Shown here: positions 44,560-47,476 of the stretch, piece after piece
Layout of the letters: every line of letters begins with the position of its first letter
Position numbering within the stretch: the first letter of the stretch is position 1
Assembly (NCBI RefSeq): GCF_010692325.1
Contig: NZ_JAAHHW010000013.1
Span: forward strand, 41,944 to 89,419
Length of the DNA stretch: 47,476 nucleotides
Origin: Moorena sp. SIO3I8
GTDB lineage: Bacteria; Cyanobacteriota; Cyanobacteriia; Cyanobacteriales; Coleofasciculaceae
Direction of reading: 5' to 3'
The notes under the pieces: generated by a model
What the model was told of the DNA's origin: nothing
Databases searched by the model: none
What the model saw: only the letters and a program-made list of their open reading frames with translations
Position numbers and translations under genes: made by a program

Positions 44560-45510
44560 CTATGATGCTTGCTGATGACCTAATTTAAGGAAAATTGTTT
44601 CTAAGTCTTCTTGAGAGCACTGGAATTCTGTCAAGGGAATCCCAGCATTAACCAGCGATCGCAATAGCTGTGCACAATCCTCTTGACCTCCTGAAAAATG
44701 AATCCGCATCCGACCTGGTTCTGGTAATATCTCCCAGTCTTCTACAAGGGGATTATTTTTCAATTCCCCTTTAAGTACATCCAGCTGACCTAGGCTTGAC
44801 AACAGAATTTGCTGGCGACCAAGACGCTGGTAAAACTCATCTAGGGGTGCGCTTTCTACCAAATACCCTAATTCCATGATGCCTACTGAACTACACAGTT
44901 GGGCTAAATCACTCAAGACATGGGAGGAAATCAGAATCGTCATCCCCGCTTCTTGGAGAACCTTAATAATTTCCCGAAACTTCATTCTAGCAATGGGGTC
45001 AAGACCAGAGACTGGCTCATCCAGCAGCAGTAAAATCGGTTCATGAATAATAGTTCGAGCCAGGCTAAGCCGCTGTTTCATCCCCCGGGAGAGGGTAGAA
45101 ATCAAGCTATTACGCTTGTTGGTTAATTCAATCAGTTCCAGAACATCGTATAAGCGTTGTCGGCGTTTTGAGCCTCGTAATTTATATAGACGTGCGAAGT
45201 AGTCTAGGTAGTCCCAAACCGTTAAATCTTCATAGAGGGGAAAATCATCAGGTAGATAGCCTAAACGCTGTTTTAGCCTAGGATTGCTTTGATCTCTTAG
45301 CAAACGCTGACCATTGATGTAAATCTCACCAGTGGTAGGTTCTTCCGCTGCAGCTAACATCCGGATCAGGGTGGTTTTTCCAGCACCATTCGGTCCAATT
45401 AAGCCGTAAACTTCACCGCTTTCCACTTGCAAATCCACCTCATGCACAGCCACATGGCGGTCGAATTGCTTGGTGAGTCCACGGATATCAATAGCCAATT
45501 CTTTTACCAT
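44560..45510 (-). CDS. ABC transporter ATP-binding protein
   Basis: 316 aa. Walker A is GLIGPNGAGKTTLIRMLAAA (about 36-55), the signature is LSRGMKQRLSLARTI, Walker B is LLLLDEPVSGLDP, and the H-loop is ILISSHVLSD. The C-terminal ~90 residues are the regulatory extension typical of CcmA/NatA-like exporters. It energises the permease encoded directly downstream. The start ATG 45510 (MVKELAIDIRGLTKQFDRHV) leaves the standard N terminus. An upstream repeat-like spacer separates it from the divergent leuB. Confidence 0.92.
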   Translation of the reverse strand: MVKELAIDIRGLTKQFDRHVAVHEVDLQVESGEVYGLIGPNGAGKTTLIRMLAAAEEPTTGEIYINGQRLLRDQSNPRLKQRLGYLPDDFPLYEDLTVWDYLDYFARLYKLRGSKRRQRLYDVLELIELTNKRNSLISTLSRGMKQRLSLARTIIHEPILLLLDEPVSGLDPIARMKFREIIKVLQEAGMTILISSHVLSDLAQLCSSVGIMELGYLVESAPLDEFYQRLGRQQILLSSLGQLDVLKGELKNNPLVEDWEILPEPGRMRIHFSGGQEDCAQLLRSLVNAGIPLTEFQCSQEDLETIFLKLGHQQAS

Positions 45511-46006
45511 CAGAGTCTGGTTTTAGCTGTTTCAATTACCTAATACTAAGGTCTGTCTGAGCCAATAGAGGATAAGAGCAAAGCCTCCTCTTGGTGGGCC
45601 CTAGCGCTTTCAAAAAGGGCGGGGTCGCACCACAAAGGGAAATTCATAGTTTCGCTTAACCCATTAAGAATTAAATTCGCTACGGGTCGCACCTGATGTT
45701 GGTTTTTTCTCCAGCCTAGCGCTTTCTTGTTGATCTATGGGTTGACCTAGGGCGGTTGAGCTTGCCTAGAATTATTTTAATTATTGATTTTTATCAGTTA
45801 TCGCTAGCTTAGGGATTCGTTCCGGACTGTTACCTTGTTGCGAGGTCTGAGTCTATCAGTTACATCGGTGACATCCCTTAACCTATCCCTTGCCAGCTCT
45901 GCTGATCAAAAAATTACCCTGATACACCGGCCAGATGCTATAGTATCGAACGCTGCAACTTTGACCCACGACACCTATACTTACTTAAGCATCGACCAAA
46001 CTAACT
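45511..46006. other. Spacer between divergent ABC exporter and leuB genes
   Basis: No gene. It contains the word ctagcgctttc twice (about 45601 and 45716) and cgggtcgcacc/ggggtcgcacc twice (about 45622 and 45680), a small imperfect duplication. The leuB leader is about 200 bp with no strong Shine-Dalgarno before ATG 46007. Confidence 0.5.
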
Positions 46007-47095
46007 ATGACTTACTCCTACCGCATTACCCTACTCCCTGGTGACGGGATTGGCCCAGAAATCATGGCAGTAGCTGTAGATGTGTTGAACTTTGTTGGCA
46101 AGAGATTCGATATTAATTTTAAATTTACTGAAGCCCTAATTGGTGGCGTAGCTATTGATGCTACTAATGAACCCCTACCTACTGATACGCTAGAACTATG
46201 TCGCAATAGTGATGCCGTTTTACTCGCTGCCATTGGGGGTTACAAGTGGGATAATCTGCCGCGCCACCAACGACCAGAAACCGGATTGTTGGGATTAAGA
46301 GCAGGGTTAGGGTTGTTTGCTAATCTACGACCAGCGACAATATTCCCCCAACTGATTGATGCCTCGACCTTGAAACGAAACGTGGTTGAAGGGGTGGATA
46401 TTATGGTGGTTAGAGAACTCACTGGTGGCATCTACTTTGGACAACCTAAAGGGATTTTTTCTCAGGAAACTGGCGAGAAACGGGGAGTCAATACTATGGC
46501 TTACACCGAAGCCGAAATTGACCGCATTGCTAGAGTAGGGTTTGAAACGGCTAAAAAACGCGGTGGTAAACTTTGTTCAGTGGATAAAGCTAATGTGTTG
46601 GATGTTTCCCAGTTGTGGCGCGATCGCATTACAACCCTAGCAGCGGAATATCCTGATGTGGAACTGTCTCACCTATATGTGGATAATGCTGCTATGCAAT
46701 TGGTCAGAGCTCCGAAACAATTTGATACCATCGTTACTGGTAATATGTTCGGGGATATTTTATCCGATGCTGCTGCTATGCTTACCGGTAGTATTGGCAT
46801 GTTACCCTCTGCCAGTTTAAGCGAATCTAACCCTGGAGTCTTTGAACCCGTTCATGGCTCAGCTCCAGATATTGCTGGTCAAGATAAAGCCAATCCCCTA
46901 GCGATGGTACTCAGTGCTGCGATGATGTTACGTTATGGCTTAGACCAGCCTGAAGCAGCAGATTGCATTGAACAAGCAGTTGTCAAGGTTTTAGATAAAG
47001 GCGATCGCACAGGAGATATCATCTCAGAAGGCATGAATCTCTTAGGTTGTCGGGCTATGGGAGATTCCCTAATTGAGTGCTTAGAGCAATCTTGA
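46007..47095 (+). CDS. leuB: 3-isopropylmalate dehydrogenase
   Basis: 362 aa, full length. The N-terminal [20 protein letters not shown] begins the Rossmann-like fold of beta-decarboxylating dehydrogenases. [27 protein letters not shown] and [16 protein letters not shown] follow, with the metal/substrate Lys in [10 protein letters not shown] and Asp in VDNAAMQLV and [14 protein letters not shown]. The NAD specificity loop is [20 protein letters not shown]. It oxidises and decarboxylates 3-isopropylmalate in leucine synthesis. It shares the branched-chain pathway with ilvB 4.6 kb away, but they are not co-transcribed. Confidence 0.96.
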   Translation: MTYSYRITLLPGDGIGPEIMAVAVDVLNFVGKRFDINFKFTEALIGGVAIDATNEPLPTDTLELCRNSDAVLLAAIGGYKWDNLPRHQRPETGLLGLRAGLGLFANLRPATIFPQLIDASTLKRNVVEGVDIMVVRELTGGIYFGQPKGIFSQETGEKRGVNTMAYTEAEIDRIARVGFETAKKRGGKLCSVDKANVLDVSQLWRDRITTLAAEYPDVELSHLYVDNAAMQLVRAPKQFDTIVTGNMFGDILSDAAAMLTGSIGMLPSASLSESNPGVFEPVHGSAPDIAGQDKANPLAMVLSAAMMLRYGLDQPEAADCIEQAVVKVLDKGDRTGDIISEGMNLLGCRAMGDSLIECLEQS

Positions 47096-47269
47096 TGTTA
47101 TCCCTTGATATTATCAATTGATTTTATCGTGTAAACCTGCGGTTACTTATAATAACTCAGGAAAATCTCTTGGTTTCACCTGGTTAATCAGTGCCCTCTT
47201 GTCGAAATACCCCCTTGCCGTGAGGGCGTGATTGCATTAAAGTCAAACTGAAATAATAGGGTAAAAAGT

Positions 47270-47476
47270 GTGGTGTATACATCACAGCAAAGACAAGAAA
47301 ACTACCAAACTCGGATTGAGCTACCGAAGCTGATAGACCCTACGGTTTTGAGAGCAGCTAAGCACATCTACCAGGTTTACTACGAAGTTCATCCATACCT
47401 TGATGAACAGCCATCTGGTGTAGCCATTGACAGATATACCCTCAGAGGAAAGTTAATCTTTAGTGATAAACCTATC
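47270..47476 (+). CDS. Unknown protein, N-terminal part, cut by window end
   Basis: Open from GTG 47270 (or GTG 47273) to the right edge, about 69 codons: VYTSQQRQENYQTRIELPKL, then IDPTVLRAAKHIYQVYYEVH, then PYLDEQPSGVAIDRYTLRGK. An in-frame stop at 47249-47251 limits the start. A weak tagggt lies upstream. No family recognised. Partial. Confidence 0.5.
   Translation, partial: MVYTSQQRQENYQTRIELPKLIDPTVLRAAKHIYQVYYEVHPYLDEQPSGVAIDRYTLRGKLIFSDKPI

Overview
The window reads as chromosomal DNA of a filamentous, phycobilisome-containing cyanobacterium, most like the Moorea/Moorena group. The indicators are an nblA gene, a BicA-type bicarbonate transporter, an AgrE/ArgZ-type arginine dihydrolase, the HIP1 octamer gcgatcgc recurring in coding regions, and intergenic spacers full of 7-bp tandem repeats and GC-rich palindromes. 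The genus is inferred, not proven.

Layout. 0-5 kb: a glutathione S-transferase, a DUF29 protein, an excisionase-like HTH protein, remnants of small toxin-antitoxin-type genes, then three consecutive proteins that look PD-(D/E)XK-like (two DUF4365-like plus one more). 5-12 kb: chromate transporter, flavin-reductase-fold protein, BicA and a cell-wall amidase. 12-22.3 kb: methyltransferase, broken DUF433 gene, nblA, an orphan 78-aa gene behind a structured leader, agrE, tandem DUF2233 phosphodiester glycosidases, a heme-oxygenase-like (CADD/DUF3865-like) protein, an EamA exporter and a small acidic protein. 22.4-24.4 kb: MBL-fold hydrolase and aroC. 24.9-30.2 kb: a large secreted filamentous-haemagglutinin-type gene cut in two by an ISKra4-family insertion sequence with a 9-bp target duplication. 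30.5-33 kb: a fused glycine/sarcosine/dimethylglycine methyltransferase for glycine betaine, converging on aroE. 33-37 kb: a zinc-ribbon Ser/Thr kinase, an unknown gene, and a TnpB-only IS200/IS605-type element inserted at that gene's 3' end. 37-39 kb: a His-rich lipoprotein and a small secreted protein. 39.5-47.5 kb: ilvB with an extra C-terminal zinc ribbon, a cyanobacterial conserved hypothetical, an ABC exporter pair, leuB, and a truncated gene at the right edge.

Most genes are single transcription units serving primary metabolism (shikimate steps aroC and aroE, branched-chain steps ilvB and leuB), nitrogen economy (nblA, agrE), inorganic carbon uptake (bicA) and osmoprotection (betaine synthesis). 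They are not one pathway cluster. No CRISPR array, rRNA, tRNA or biosynthetic megasynthase was seen. The least explained items are the three-gene nuclease-like cluster, the structured leader before the 78-aa gene, the in-frame spread of palindromes into coding sequence, the zinc ribbon on IlvB, and the heme-oxygenase-like protein.
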